This document shows, piece after piece, positions 1 to 8,522 of a stretch of DNA of 37,605 nucleotides. Both the position numbers and the translations under genes were made by a program. Source of the DNA: DASPKW01 sp038244055 (GTDB taxonomy: Bacteria; Planctomycetota; Phycisphaerae; Tepidisphaerales; Tepidisphaeraceae); NCBI GenBank assembly GCA_038244055.1, contig JBBRTW010000009.1, forward strand, positions 1 to 37,605. Direction: 5' to 3'. Each line of letters begins with the position of its first letter. The stretch's first letter is position 1. The notes under the pieces are model-generated. The model did not search any database, had not been told where the DNA came from, and saw nothing but the letters and a program-made list of their open reading frames with translations.

Positions 1-216
1 CCGTCCTTCCAGCAATACAACTGGCCCCCGGAGAAGAAGGCGAAGCTGCAAACGTTCGTTGAGAAATTGCACGCGAACTGGCCTATCGACCGCGACTACC
101 TGGCACCGCCCACGCAAGGGAAGCTGGTGTCGCTCGACCCCGCCTTGGTCGTCACGCCGCCGCCGGGTCTGGAGGTCGGCTACGTCCCCATCGTCACCGG
201 GCAATCCAGTCCGTAA
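1..216 (+). CDS. C-terminal end of an unrecognised protein (partial)
   Basis: An open frame enters from the left edge in frame 1 and ends at the TAA at 214-216, giving 71 residues. It begins PSFQQYNWPPEKKAKLQTF and ends VPIVTGQSSP. I do not recognise a domain. The stretch is charged then proline-rich, like the tail of a secreted protein. It ends only 31 bases before the fucosidase start, on the same strand, so the two are probably co-transcribed. The rest of the gene lies outside the window. Confidence 0.6.
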   Translation, partial: PSFQQYNWPPEKKAKLQTFVEKLHANWPIDRDYLAPPTQGKLVSLDPALVVTPPPGLEVGYVPIVTGQSSP

Positions 217-247
217 GAACGGATGAAGCTGCCGTTTCACCACACGC

Positions 248-2713
248 ATGATCACCGCTGCCGCTCCACTTCCATTGCCGGTTCCCGCCCGCGGGTTCGT
301 CAGTTGCCGGTCCGCCGCGACCTGGGAAGAAGGTCTGATTTGCGGCAACGGCACGCTCGGCGCCAATGCCCTGTGCCGCCCGCTCGACGAGCGCATCATC
401 TTCAGCCACGAGCGGCTGTTCATGCCGATGGGCAGCCCTCTCGTGCCCGCGGACCAATCGGCCCATCTCCCTGAGATCCGCGGGCTCATCAACCAGGGGA
501 ATTACCGAGAGGCCTGTGAGCTTCAGTTCGCACGCTCGGGGCAAACGAGTTTCAGGTACCCGGATTTCTTTGTCCCCGCGTTCGACCTTACGATCAACAC
601 CCGGTCGCAGGGTCAGGTGCGCGACTACGCCCGATCGCTGGATTTCCGGAGCGGGCAGGCAATCCTCCACTGGGCCGACGCTCGCGGCGTCTTTGAGCGC
701 CGGATGTTCGTTTCGCGAAAGCACGGCGTGGCGGTGCTCCTGCTCACTGGCCCGCAGCCGGGATCGCTCGACTGCCGGCTGCGACTTGAGCCGCGCGAGC
801 CGAGCAGTGAATTCAACGATGACAGTGACATCCGCATGCGTTCTGATGACATGTTCGCGGAGCACTTCGGCGACATCGCGAGCACCGCCGACGACGCATC
901 GTTGACCTATTCCTGCCGCTGCCTCAGGGCCTACCCGGGCAGCATCCAGGCACTGGAAGGCCACGCGCGGGTGGTGGCTGCGGGCGGGTTGAACCAGCCG
1001 CAGGCGGAGGGCGCGCTGGTCATCAGCGGCGCCGATCGGATCATGGTTTTGGTCGACATCCGCCTGCTGAAGGATGCCGGGAAATCGCAGGTCGCGGCGA
1101 TGCGGGAATCGCTTGCCGCGCTCCCCGCCGACTTCGGTGAACTGCTCGAAGCCCATTCGAGGCTGCACGGCGAGCTGTTCGACCGCGTCCGCCTCGATCT
1201 CGGCGGCGGCGCAGCCGACCACGCCCGCGCCACCGAGGAACTGCTGGAACTCTCGACCGGCGACAGCCTCAATCGGGCGCTGGTCGAAAAGGTGTTCGAT
1301 GCCGGTCGATACAACATCATCTCCGCCACCGGCGAGCTGCCGCCCAACCTGCAGGGCGTCTGGGGCGGCGGCTATGTGCCCGCCTGGGCCGGCGATTTCA
1401 CGCACAACGGCAACCTTCCCTCGGCGATCGCCAGCATGCTGATGGGGAACCTGCCCGAGCTCATGCTCGCCTACACATCCTACATCGAGTCGCTGGTCCC
1501 TGACCTGGAGCTCAACGCGAAGCGCCTCTTCGGCGCGCGCGGCATCATATTGCCTTCGCGCTCGACAACTCACGGCTACAACAACGCGCTGGCCCCGAAC
1601 TTCGCCGGCGGAATGTGGGTTGCCGGCGCTGCATGGGCAGCCCACTTCTTTTACGATTATTATCTCTACACCGGGGACCGCAAATTCCTCGCCGAGCATG
1701 CCCTCCCTTTCATGGAGAAGGCGGCCGTCTTCTTCGCAGACTTCCTTCGTGAGGGGCCCGACGGGAAGCTGTTGTTCTCTCCGACACAGTCGCCGGAGAA
1801 CACCCCGCGCAACACCAACTCGCAGGCGACGTTCAATGCCACGATGGACGTCGCCGCGGCAAAGGAGCTGCTCGGCAACATCATCGCCGCGTCCCGCGAA
1901 CTGGGCCGCAACGCCGGGAAGATTCCGGCGTGGGAGAACATGCTCTCCAGGATGCCGGACTATATGATCGACCAGAGCGGCGTCATTAAGGAGTGGCTCA
2001 CGCCGAAGCTGGAGAACAACGACGAGCACCGCCATTCCTCGCATCTCTATGCGCTCTACGACGACATGCCCGAGGAAATCATCTCGAGCGGCAAGCTGCG
2101 CGCGGCTTTCCGCAAGAGCATCGAGCAGAAGCTCGCAACGCACTGGCGCAACAACCAGCGCGGCTTCATGTCTTTCGGCCTGGTGCAACTCGGGCAGGCG
2201 GCCACCAGCCTCGGCGAGGGCGAACTCGCCTACGAGTGCCTCGAGCACCTCGCAAACCGTTTCTGGCTGGCAAATCTCGCCTCGACGCACAACCACCGTT
2301 CGCTCTTCAACATGGATATCAGCGGCGGCATGCCCGCGGTTATCATCAAGATGCTGGTCGCCTCCCAACCGGGCCGAATCAGTCTGCTCCCCGCGTTGCC
2401 GAAAGCATGGCCGTCGGGCACCCTCGAAGGCGCCTTGTGCCGAGGCGCAATCACTGTCGAACGCCTGCACTGGGATGGCCGCCGGATCGAAGTCAAGTTG
2501 CGCCCCGCCCGCGAACAGGAAGTCACCCTTGCTCTGCCAGCCTCAATCGATCGGATGACCGATGCCGACGGCAGGCCGGCCGGTGCGGCCGCCGGACGTC
2601 CCAACGAGCGCACGATCAGATTGCCGGCCGGCCGGGCCATTTCGCTGGACATCCTGCTCAAGACGTGTGGGTCCGGGCCCCAGGGTGATGCCGTCGTGGG
2701 AAATCGAAGTTGA
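248..2713 (+). CDS. GH95-type alpha-L-fucosidase
   Basis: This 821-residue protein matches glycoside hydrolase family 95, which removes terminal alpha-linked L-fucose (some members L-galactose) by inversion. The N-terminal beta-domain carries the family opening TWEEGLICGNGTLGA (about residues 25-39). The alpha/alpha toroid carries PPNLQGVWGG followed by HNGN, whose N387 and N389 align with the two asparagines that activate water in characterised members. E517 in SPEN is the expected general acid, and D690 in FNMDISGG the expected acidic partner. A C-terminal beta-domain follows from about residue 705 (LLPALPKAWPSG). Length is close to the family norm. The ATG at 248 has no good ribosome-binding site and no signal peptide follows it, so the start is uncertain and the enzyme may be cytoplasmic. 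A second decayed C-terminal domain lies just downstream in the same frame. Confidence 0.88.
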   Translation: MITAAAPLPLPVPARGFVSCRSAATWEEGLICGNGTLGANALCRPLDERIIFSHERLFMPMGSPLVPADQSAHLPEIRGLINQGNYREACELQFARSGQTSFRYPDFFVPAFDLTINTRSQGQVRDYARSLDFRSGQAILHWADARGVFERRMFVSRKHGVAVLLLTGPQPGSLDCRLRLEPREPSSEFNDDSDIRMRSDDMFAEHFGDIASTADDASLTYSCRCLRAYPGSIQALEGHARVVAAGGLNQPQAEGALVISGADRIMVLVDIRLLKDAGKSQVAAMRESLAALPADFGELLEAHSRLHGELFDRVRLDLGGGAADHARATEELLELSTGDSLNRALVEKVFDAGRYNIISATGELPPNLQGVWGGGYVPAWAGDFTHNGNLPSAIASMLMGNLPELMLAYTSYIESLVPDLELNAKRLFGARGIILPSRSTTHGYNNALAPNFAGGMWVAGAAWAAHFFYDYYLYTGDRKFLAEHALPFMEKAAVFFADFLREGPDGKLLFSPTQSPENTPRNTNSQATFNATMDVAAAKELLGNIIAASRELGRNAGKIPAWENMLSRMPDYMIDQSGVIKEWLTPKLENNDEHRHSSHLYALYDDMPEEIISSGKLRAAFRKSIEQKLATHWRNNQRGFMSFGLVQLGQAATSLGEGELAYECLEHLANRFWLANLASTHNHRSLFNMDISGGMPAVIIKMLVASQPGRISLLPALPKAWPSGTLEGALCRGAITVERLHWDGRRIEVKLRPAREQEVTLALPASIDRMTDADGRPAGAAAGRPNERTIRLPAGRAISLDILLKTCGSGPQGDAVVGNRS

Positions 2714-2875
2714 ATCGATCCGTCAGAGGCTCCGCGCACGGCCACGGATAGGGGGGCAGGCACCGGGAGGTCGACGACCTCCATCTCGCCGTTCTTTCCG
2801 GTCCGGCCCAGCGCGGGCGCACCACTCTCGGTTGAACCAGTCGTTCATCATCTTGCGGGGCTCGACGCTCTTGCT

Positions 2876-3187
2876 TTGCCCTTCACCCGCCGCCTCGTCC
2901 GCATCTTCCCCGCATGGCCGGCCGACAAGGATGCCCGTTTTTCAAATCTGCTGGCGGAAGGCGGGTTTGAAGTGTCCGCGGAACAAATCGGCGGTCAGAT
3001 TGCCAACGTGAGGATCCATGCCACCGTGGGGGGTGCAGCGCGGTTATTGAGCCCATGGCAAGGCGGTTGCAGCGTGGTGGAACAGGACGGCAATACCAGC
3101 GTGGCGGTGGAGACGAAATCGGGCATCTCGTCCTTCGCGACACGCGCCGGAAGGACCTACATCCTGAAGTCGGCTGGCTCCCGCTGA
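2876..3187 (+). pseudogene. Remnant of a GH95-like C-terminal domain
   Basis: The frame that is open after the GH95 stop at 2713 continues without a stop to 3187. From about 2891 it reads VRIFPAWPADKDARF, then LLAEGGFEVSAE and a short beta-rich stretch with LLSPWQGG. This resembles the C-terminal beta-domain that closes GH95 and GH95-like proteins. No catalytic toroid precedes it, and 2714-2890 encodes nothing recognisable. The only starts are a weak TTG at 2876 and later codons, with no clear ribosome-binding site. I read it as the end of a second, mostly deleted GH95-like gene. It could instead be a small expressed orphan. No other gene is seen between 2714 and 3292. Confidence 0.55.
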
Positions 3188-3292
3188 GAAGCTCGGCAAA
3201 TGCAGGCGTTCGCACGATCAGATCTCCACCCCTCCACATAGGTCGCAACAACAGGTGAAGCGACCCTGCAGATACCCGTCGCCGCACCCCGC

Positions 3293-5557
3293 TCAACGTC
3301 CTTTGAGTGTCTTCAATTCGCGGAGTGTGGTCATGGGAATTGTCAGTGGGCCGATCTCGGGTTCCTCGAATAGCAGACGATCCCGCTCGGCTCGGATGGA
3401 GCGCGTGAAGAGGCGTGAGCCGTCGGTGGTGGTGACGACGAATGCAGCGCCCTCGGGCGGCAGGTCGTCGGGGGGCGGGTCGGCGAGGAGGGCGGCGGCG
3501 AGCTCCGTGTCGGTGCGGAAGGTCTTGGGGCCAAAGAGCACGGAGCTCGTTTTGAGCCGTCCGCCCGCGACGGAGTCGATGGAGCACTCGAGGAAGTCAC
3601 CAGCGGCGGTGAGCACGCCGGTGGAGCCGGGCTTGAGGTTGCGAGCCGCTTCGGCGGTCAGGGGAGCGAAGACGATTCGGGCGATGCGCGAGCGTGCGAT
3701 CGCGATCGGCTCCTTGCGGCTGGGAAGGCGGAGGCGCAGGGTTTTGTCGTCCATCGTCGCCAAACTCAGGGAAATGAGCTTGGCGTCGAGGAAGCTGCCG
3801 CTGCACAGGAGGACGCCGGTGGACGGGGATTCGTACGTCGGTTGCCAGGGTGCCAGCGCGATGTGGTCGAAAGTCGCCGTTACGGGAACCTTGGGCTCGC
3901 GCGTGCAGGCGACCAAACCGACGTGGAGACGACTGGGAAGAGAAGTCTGGGATTGGGCGACGAGCGTCCAGTGCTGGCCATCGGGAGAGGAGAACGTGCG
4001 AAGGGTTCGGCCGGCACGGATGAGGCGCAGCCAGGCGGGGATCTTCACCGGGGCCTGCGCCCAGTCGGGTGTCTTGCGCTGGTTGCGGGTGAGCTGGATG
4101 GCGATGGGCTCTTTCTGGGCGAGGCCGACGACCAGGCTGGCCCGCAACGCCTCGGGGCGGAAATCCTCCTGGATGACCAAGCCGGCCAGCGGCGCGGCCT
4201 CGGCGTCGCCACAATCCAGCGACACGAGGCGGGCGCTGAGTTGGAAGTCGCCTTCGGCTTCGGTGAAGGCGCAGCCGAACCCATCGGATTCGGAGCGCAG
4301 GTCGCCGCCGGCGTGGGTGAGGGTGAGACGTCCTTCGGCGAAGGTGACGCCAGCGCCTGCGGGCGCGGTGCCGGCCAAGGCGATGGCCTGGGCCTGGGCT
4401 TTGGCGCCGTTGAAGTCGAAGTTGCCGCGTTTGTCCACCTGTGGACGCGGAGCCGGGGGCTGGGAGACGCATACCCAGCCCCACCGCTGTGCAGGCTCGG
4501 TGACCCCCGGAGCGCTCGGGATCGCAGAAATTGGGTCGAGCAGCGGAGTGGGAATATGGATCGTGACCGGCGCTGAAGCAGCCGTCAGTCCCTTGTCATC
4601 GATGGCCAGCGCGAGCAGGCGGTGCAGTCCAGGCTTGGGATTGTTGACCGTCGCGCGATAGGGAGGTTTATCGAGTGTGGCGGCGAGTTGGCCATTGTCG
4701 TACAGGCGAACGAGCTTCACCGTGCCGTCGGCGTCGGCCGCAGCGGCTTCGATCGCGAGCGGCGTTGCTGTAGGAACGGCGTCGCCTTCGAAGGGGCTGG
4801 TTACCTCGACCTCGGGCGGGAGGTTGTCGGCCGGGGTAGGAGTGAAGTACCAGCCTTTGAGGGCGCGGGTTGTCTCGCGGTCGATCGTGGTCATGAGGAA
4901 AAGGACGCTGGCGTCGCCCTGGGCCGTTGCGCGGCGGAATTCAAGCTTGAATTCGTGGGCCTGGCCGGCTTCGAGTTCGTACTGCGCGCGTGTTGGGAGG
5001 TCGCGCTCCCAGGCGTCGATCTCGAGTTTGCCGTTGAGCCAGAAGCGCACGCCGCCGCCATCGGCCCGGACAAAGAGCGTGCGGACCCTGGCTTCTTCAT
5101 AACGGGGCATGGTGAAGCGCCCGCTCCATCGGGCGGCGAATGGCGCGGGGACGGCGGGATCGGGCGCGACCTTTGCGGGCCAGGCGAAGACGATGTTCTC
5201 TTCGCGCCGAGCCAGCCGCAGATCCTTCATGTCCGCATCGGCAAAATATTCCGCCTTGATCCCGCCGGGGGCCTTGCGGGCGGGTTTTCGCGGGGTGGGC
5301 TTGGGGTAGATGTCCTTGGCGATGGCCTGCGTTGCCGCAGGCTTCTCGTCGATGAAGACGGCACGCGTGACGTTGGCGAGCGGAATCCAGATCTCGGGTT
5401 GATCGGGCTTGCCCGCGGCACGCACGACCAGATCGGTTCCGTCGATGCGAATCTCGCCGGTCAGCGTCTTGCCGTCGCCCGTGGCGACGGTCCCCGCGCG
5501 GGAGATTGCCGCGATGGCCGGCACGATCAAACAGAGGAGGGGGAATGTCTTCTTCAT
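3293..5557 (-). CDS. Secreted PA14 / Ig-like / DUF1349-like multidomain protein
   Basis: This 754-residue protein has a signal peptide (residues 1-21). A small beta-module with GDGKTLTGEI and IPLANVTRAVF follows (about 22-75), then a Lys/Pro-rich linker. A PA14-like domain (about 98-235) starts GGIKAEYFAD and contains the typical FVRADGGGVRFWLNGK. An Ig-like domain (about 245-340) has PPEVEVTSPFEGD and AVNNPKPGLHRLLALAID-type strands. A DUF1349-like beta-sandwich follows (about 380-560; FSSPDGQHWTLVAQSQ). The C-terminus (about 575-754) holds further copies of the small beta-module. PA14 domains generally bind carbohydrate, so a cell-surface or extracellular glycan-binding role is likely; no catalytic motif is visible. 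It is the last gene of the minus-strand run that begins with the ECF sigma factor. A REP-like pair lies just upstream, and no strong ribosome-binding site precedes the ATG. Confidence 0.8.
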   Translation of the reverse strand: MKKTFPLLCLIVPAIAAISRAGTVATGDGKTLTGEIRIDGTDLVVRAAGKPDQPEIWIPLANVTRAVFIDEKPAATQAIAKDIYPKPTPRKPARKAPGGIKAEYFADADMKDLRLARREENIVFAWPAKVAPDPAVPAPFAARWSGRFTMPRYEEARVRTLFVRADGGGVRFWLNGKLEIDAWERDLPTRAQYELEAGQAHEFKLEFRRATAQGDASVLFLMTTIDRETTRALKGWYFTPTPADNLPPEVEVTSPFEGDAVPTATPLAIEAAAADADGTVKLVRLYDNGQLAATLDKPPYRATVNNPKPGLHRLLALAIDDKGLTAASAPVTIHIPTPLLDPISAIPSAPGVTEPAQRWGWVCVSQPPAPRPQVDKRGNFDFNGAKAQAQAIALAGTAPAGAGVTFAEGRLTLTHAGGDLRSESDGFGCAFTEAEGDFQLSARLVSLDCGDAEAAPLAGLVIQEDFRPEALRASLVVGLAQKEPIAIQLTRNQRKTPDWAQAPVKIPAWLRLIRAGRTLRTFSSPDGQHWTLVAQSQTSLPSRLHVGLVACTREPKVPVTATFDHIALAPWQPTYESPSTGVLLCSGSFLDAKLISLSLATMDDKTLRLRLPSRKEPIAIARSRIARIVFAPLTAEAARNLKPGSTGVLTAAGDFLECSIDSVAGGRLKTSSVLFGPKTFRTDTELAAALLADPPPDDLPPEGAAFVVTTTDGSRLFTRSIRAERDRLLFEEPEIGPLTIPMTTLRELKTLKGR

Positions 5558-5589
5558 CGCAACGATTCATTGGCGGCTGAGGCGCTGGT

Positions 5590-5656
5590 AGCTCGACATT
5601 CCGATGTCGAGTCTCCGCGCAGTTCGCATCAGAACTCGACATCGGAATGTCGAGCT
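5590..5656. repeat. REPIN-like pair of inverted palindromic repeats
   Basis: Two 23-base arms, 5590-5612 and 5634-5656, are perfect reverse complements separated by 21 bases. Each arm is itself nearly palindromic, with core CTCGACATTCCGATGTCGAG. The left arm is preceded by GGT, so the unit reads GTAGCTCGAC, and a GTAG tetranucleotide also lies outside the right arm in reverse orientation. Two inverted REP units with a short spacer are the classic REPIN layout. It lies in the 119-base gap between the SGNH hydrolase and PA14 genes. In RNA it could form one long hairpin that affects expression of the downstream gene. Confidence 0.8.
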
Positions 5657-5676
5657 AGCTACGTCTTGCAGCGGCG

Positions 5677-6966
5677 CTATCTCGGCTCCACGCGCCGCTG
5701 CTGCTCGGGGATGAGTACCTTTTCGTAAACTCGCTTGTAGGTTTCCACGTCCTCGATGCTGCGCTCGGGGGTGTTGGTGATGTTGCCATACACCTCGCCC
5801 TCGGCGGCGCAGAGTTCGCGGATGGCCTTGCGCTGCTCGGGGGTGATCGTGCCGGCGATCGGCGTCAGGCGATCGGTGACGTACTTGTTGACCCAGCCAG
5901 CGCCGAACGCGGCGCGGTTTTCTTTGGGCACTACCGCGAGCAATTCGAACAAATGGTCTCGTTTGAGCTTGTCCAGATCTTTTTTGAACTGGCCGACCTT
6001 GGTCTTGTACTGGCCCGCCTGCTTGGGGTCGGCGTACTTGAATTTCATGCGCAGCTTGTCGTTCTCGGTGATGGCGTCTTCCAGCGTGGCGATTTTGGCG
6101 GAGAGTTCGGGATCGGTGGCGTCGAACTTGTCCTTGATCGGCGCGAGTGCTTCCGGGGTGATGCCGCTGGTGACGATCAGACCGTACGCCTCGCGGTAGC
6201 TGATCTCCCCGGGGTTCTCGACGATGCGCACCAGCGGCTTTTCTTTCGAGATGGCCTTTGGATCGGGAACTTCGCCGGCCCATGTTTTGCCGGTCAGCCC
6301 CTGGTAGACGGCCGAGGCGATCATCGTCGCGCCGGCCTGGCTGGGGTGGACGTTGTCCTTGAACACTTCATCGCGATTCAGTGTCGCGCTGTGGACGTCG
6401 ATCACGTCCGCGCCCCAATTGGCGGCGACTTCTTTGATCATCGGGATCTGCTCGATCACGCCGGCCTCGTTGATGCCGAACGCGCCCTTCTTCGCCACAT
6501 ACGGCGCCGTGCAGCAGAAGATGCGCGGTTTGCTTGAGAGCTTCTGGAACGAGACCACCAGCTCCTTGTAGAGCTTGGGAAACTCCTTCTTCAGCGCCCA
6601 GTTCTCCGGCTTGGTGTCGTTGGTGCCGAGCATGATGACCACCACATCGGGATGGAACGCCAGCGCGTCCTTGTATTCCTTCTGGTTCCAGATGGTGTGC
6701 TTCTCGGCCTTGGCGATGCTGGCCCCGCTATGGCCAAAGTTCCGCACATCCCAGTCCGCCCCCAGCATGCGGTCAAGTTGATCCGGATAGGCCCACCCCG
6801 GCCCCGCGCCGACACCGTAGGTGATGCTGTCCCCCAGACAGGCCACGCGAATGGGCGGCTTGAGCGATGACACATCCACCGGCCCAGTAGGTCCGGCCGC
6901 GGCGGCAATACTGGCCGCGACGAGCACGAATAGAGTAACAAGGCGTTGAAAAGCAATCCGCATCAT
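5677..6966 (-). CDS. Secreted SGNH/GDSL hydrolase with helical C-terminal region
   Basis: This 429-residue protein has a signal peptide (about 1-24). The SGNH-fold lipase/esterase domain shows the blocks in order: GDSITYG with nucleophile S47, the oxyanion glycine in NFGHSG, GTND, and DNVHPSQAG with the catalytic Asp and His. Such enzymes remove acetyl or other acyl groups, often from polysaccharides. After about residue 225 comes a charged, mainly helical region of some 200 residues (PELSAKIATLEDA, DKLKRDHLFELL, TPEQRKAIRELCA) of unknown role. The frame extends to 7008, but I chose 6966 because GAGGAAG sits just upstream of paired ATG codons and the signal peptide then starts correctly. It lies between the unknown secreted gene and the PA14 gene on the same strand. 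Confidence 0.85.
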   Translation of the reverse strand: MMRIAFQRLVTLFVLVAASIAAAAGPTGPVDVSSLKPPIRVACLGDSITYGVGAGPGWAYPDQLDRMLGADWDVRNFGHSGASIAKAEKHTIWNQKEYKDALAFHPDVVVIMLGTNDTKPENWALKKEFPKLYKELVVSFQKLSSKPRIFCCTAPYVAKKGAFGINEAGVIEQIPMIKEVAANWGADVIDVHSATLNRDEVFKDNVHPSQAGATMIASAVYQGLTGKTWAGEVPDPKAISKEKPLVRIVENPGEISYREAYGLIVTSGITPEALAPIKDKFDATDPELSAKIATLEDAITENDKLRMKFKYADPKQAGQYKTKVGQFKKDLDKLKRDHLFELLAVVPKENRAAFGAGWVNKYVTDRLTPIAGTITPEQRKAIRELCAAEGEVYGNITNTPERSIEDVETYKRVYEKVLIPEQQRRVEPR

Positions 6967-7008
6967 GAATCTTCCTCTCACTGGCAACTGGCAACCAACA
7001 ACGTGCAA

Positions 7009-8427
7009 CTACTCTTTGCTCCCCGGCTTGTCCTTCGGCTCGGGCTTGAGCTTGGGGGCTTCATCGGCCGTGCTGGGGCGCGTGGCATTACCGCTTCGGC
7101 CAAGTCGCTTGAGATCTTCCTCCAGCAGCCGTTTCTGCGTTTCGGCATCGTAGTCGTAGCGCCCGGGAACCTGCTGGCCGACCGGCGTCTTGAGATCGCG
7201 ATGCACGGTGCCATGAGCAATCGCCAGCAGCGCTTGCACGCCGTCGTTGGTGTTGCGCATCGGGTCGCCGAACATCTCGTCCCAGCACTGCTTGGCCCAG
7301 CCAAACTGGTTATCGCCGTAGCCATCGTAGGCCAGGAGGATCAGCGCCTCGCTGGGCTTGGAATCATCATCCGTCGGCTTGCCATCGCGCACCCAGCACC
7401 AGGTCTTGCCGCCGTTCTCCTTCCAGTCCAGCCACAGCCGGCGCGAGCAGAGGAGGATCGCCTTCTTTCCGATCGCTGTTTTCTCCTCGGACAGCTTGTT
7501 CCACTTGTAGAAGATGGATTTGGGGCTGGCCGGGTCGGGCTCGGGGTAGTATTTGAAAAGACTGTTGAGGATCGACAGCGCATCCCACGTTCCGTGCAGC
7601 GATGGTTTGTCCTTCCAGCCGATGAAGAGGCCGCCGCTGAAGAGGAGCTTGCCGTCTTTGACCAGGCGCACGTCCTTGTCGATTCCGCCCTTCTGCTTGC
7701 CGATGAGGCTCTCGAGGTACTCGCGGTCGGGCGCCTGCACGTAGCGATCCTCGGGATTGACGATCCACGGCTCGGTGAGCAGCGTCGCGACCAGATCCTG
7801 CGCCCGCTCGATGGTATAAATGTCTTGCAGCCGCAGCCCGATGGCCCCGAACTTGGTGCGGATGAAGTGGAAATGACAGGCCATGTCGGCGACATTCTCG
7901 CCGTGGTGCATCAGTCCCCGGCCATCGATCATGGAGCTAATCACTGTCTCGGCCGCCTCTTTCCACGGGTCCGTCATCATCGCGGCCTTGACGGCCGGAT
8001 CGATCTGCGGGTCGGCGTCGATCAGCTTCCTGAACGTGCCAAGCCAGGCGATGATGCGATGCCCCTGGTTGGTCGCCCCGGTTCCCGTCCAGACCGGCGT
8101 CTTCGAGGGCTTCCAGACGTTGGGGTCGGCGAAGTACCCGCGCCACCACGCCTCGAAACACTTGGGGTCGGACCCGATGTCGAAATACCACTGCCCCAGT
8201 TCGGTGAATTTGCCGTCCGGGCCCACCAGCCCATGCACCTTGGGCTGCTTGGGATCCGCTCGCACCACCGCCTTGGATTTCTTGACGCTGAAGTTCTCCG
8301 GCGGGTAGAGCGAGTAGATAAACTCGTGCGGTCCATTGCGCGGATCGTCCGCCGATGCCAGGGCAGGCCAGAACAACAGGAGCCCCAGGCCGCACACCAT
8401 CGCACTACTGATCCGCTTCGATTGCAT
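7009..8427 (-). CDS. Unrecognised secreted protein (472 aa)
   Basis: I do not recognise a family. The start at 8427 is chosen because AAAGGA precedes it and a signal peptide follows at once (MQSKRISSAMVCGLGLLLFW, cleavage likely near ASA-DD). The mature protein is rich in Trp, Tyr and His. It has notable segments at FDIGSDPKCFEAWWRGYFA, TNQGHRIIAWLGTFRKL, ENVADMACHFHFI and YDGYGDNQFGWAKQCWDEMF. Predicted helices recur through the chain, which would suit an alpha/alpha toroid, but that is a guess. The C-terminal 35 residues are a Lys/Pro-rich tail. It is the first gene after sigma/FecR, followed by the SGNH hydrolase 42 bases downstream, so a role in extracellular polysaccharide processing is inferred from context only. 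Confidence 0.75.
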   Translation of the reverse strand: MQSKRISSAMVCGLGLLLFWPALASADDPRNGPHEFIYSLYPPENFSVKKSKAVVRADPKQPKVHGLVGPDGKFTELGQWYFDIGSDPKCFEAWWRGYFADPNVWKPSKTPVWTGTGATNQGHRIIAWLGTFRKLIDADPQIDPAVKAAMMTDPWKEAAETVISSMIDGRGLMHHGENVADMACHFHFIRTKFGAIGLRLQDIYTIERAQDLVATLLTEPWIVNPEDRYVQAPDREYLESLIGKQKGGIDKDVRLVKDGKLLFSGGLFIGWKDKPSLHGTWDALSILNSLFKYYPEPDPASPKSIFYKWNKLSEEKTAIGKKAILLCSRRLWLDWKENGGKTWCWVRDGKPTDDDSKPSEALILLAYDGYGDNQFGWAKQCWDEMFGDPMRNTNDGVQALLAIAHGTVHRDLKTPVGQQVPGRYDYDAETQKRLLEEDLKRLGRSGNATRPSTADEAPKLKPEPKDKPGSKE

Positions 8428-8522
8428 TCGCCGGTTCCTTTCGCTTCGCACTACAAATTGTCTCCGACTCACACACAGATACTTAGCCAGACGTCGCTGT
8501 TGATGACGCAGAAAACGATCGG

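Noticed and set aside
194..2470. A 758-codon minus-strand open frame opposite the fucosidase
   Set aside because: Its translation is Arg/Ala/Val-rich with no domain, and it lies exactly antisense to a gene with intact GH95 catalytic motifs. It is a high-GC shadow frame.
3255..4661. A 468-codon plus-strand frame opposite the PA14 protein
   Set aside because: Its product is Arg/Ser-rich without recognisable domains, while the opposite strand has a signal peptide and PA14 and Ig-like domains.
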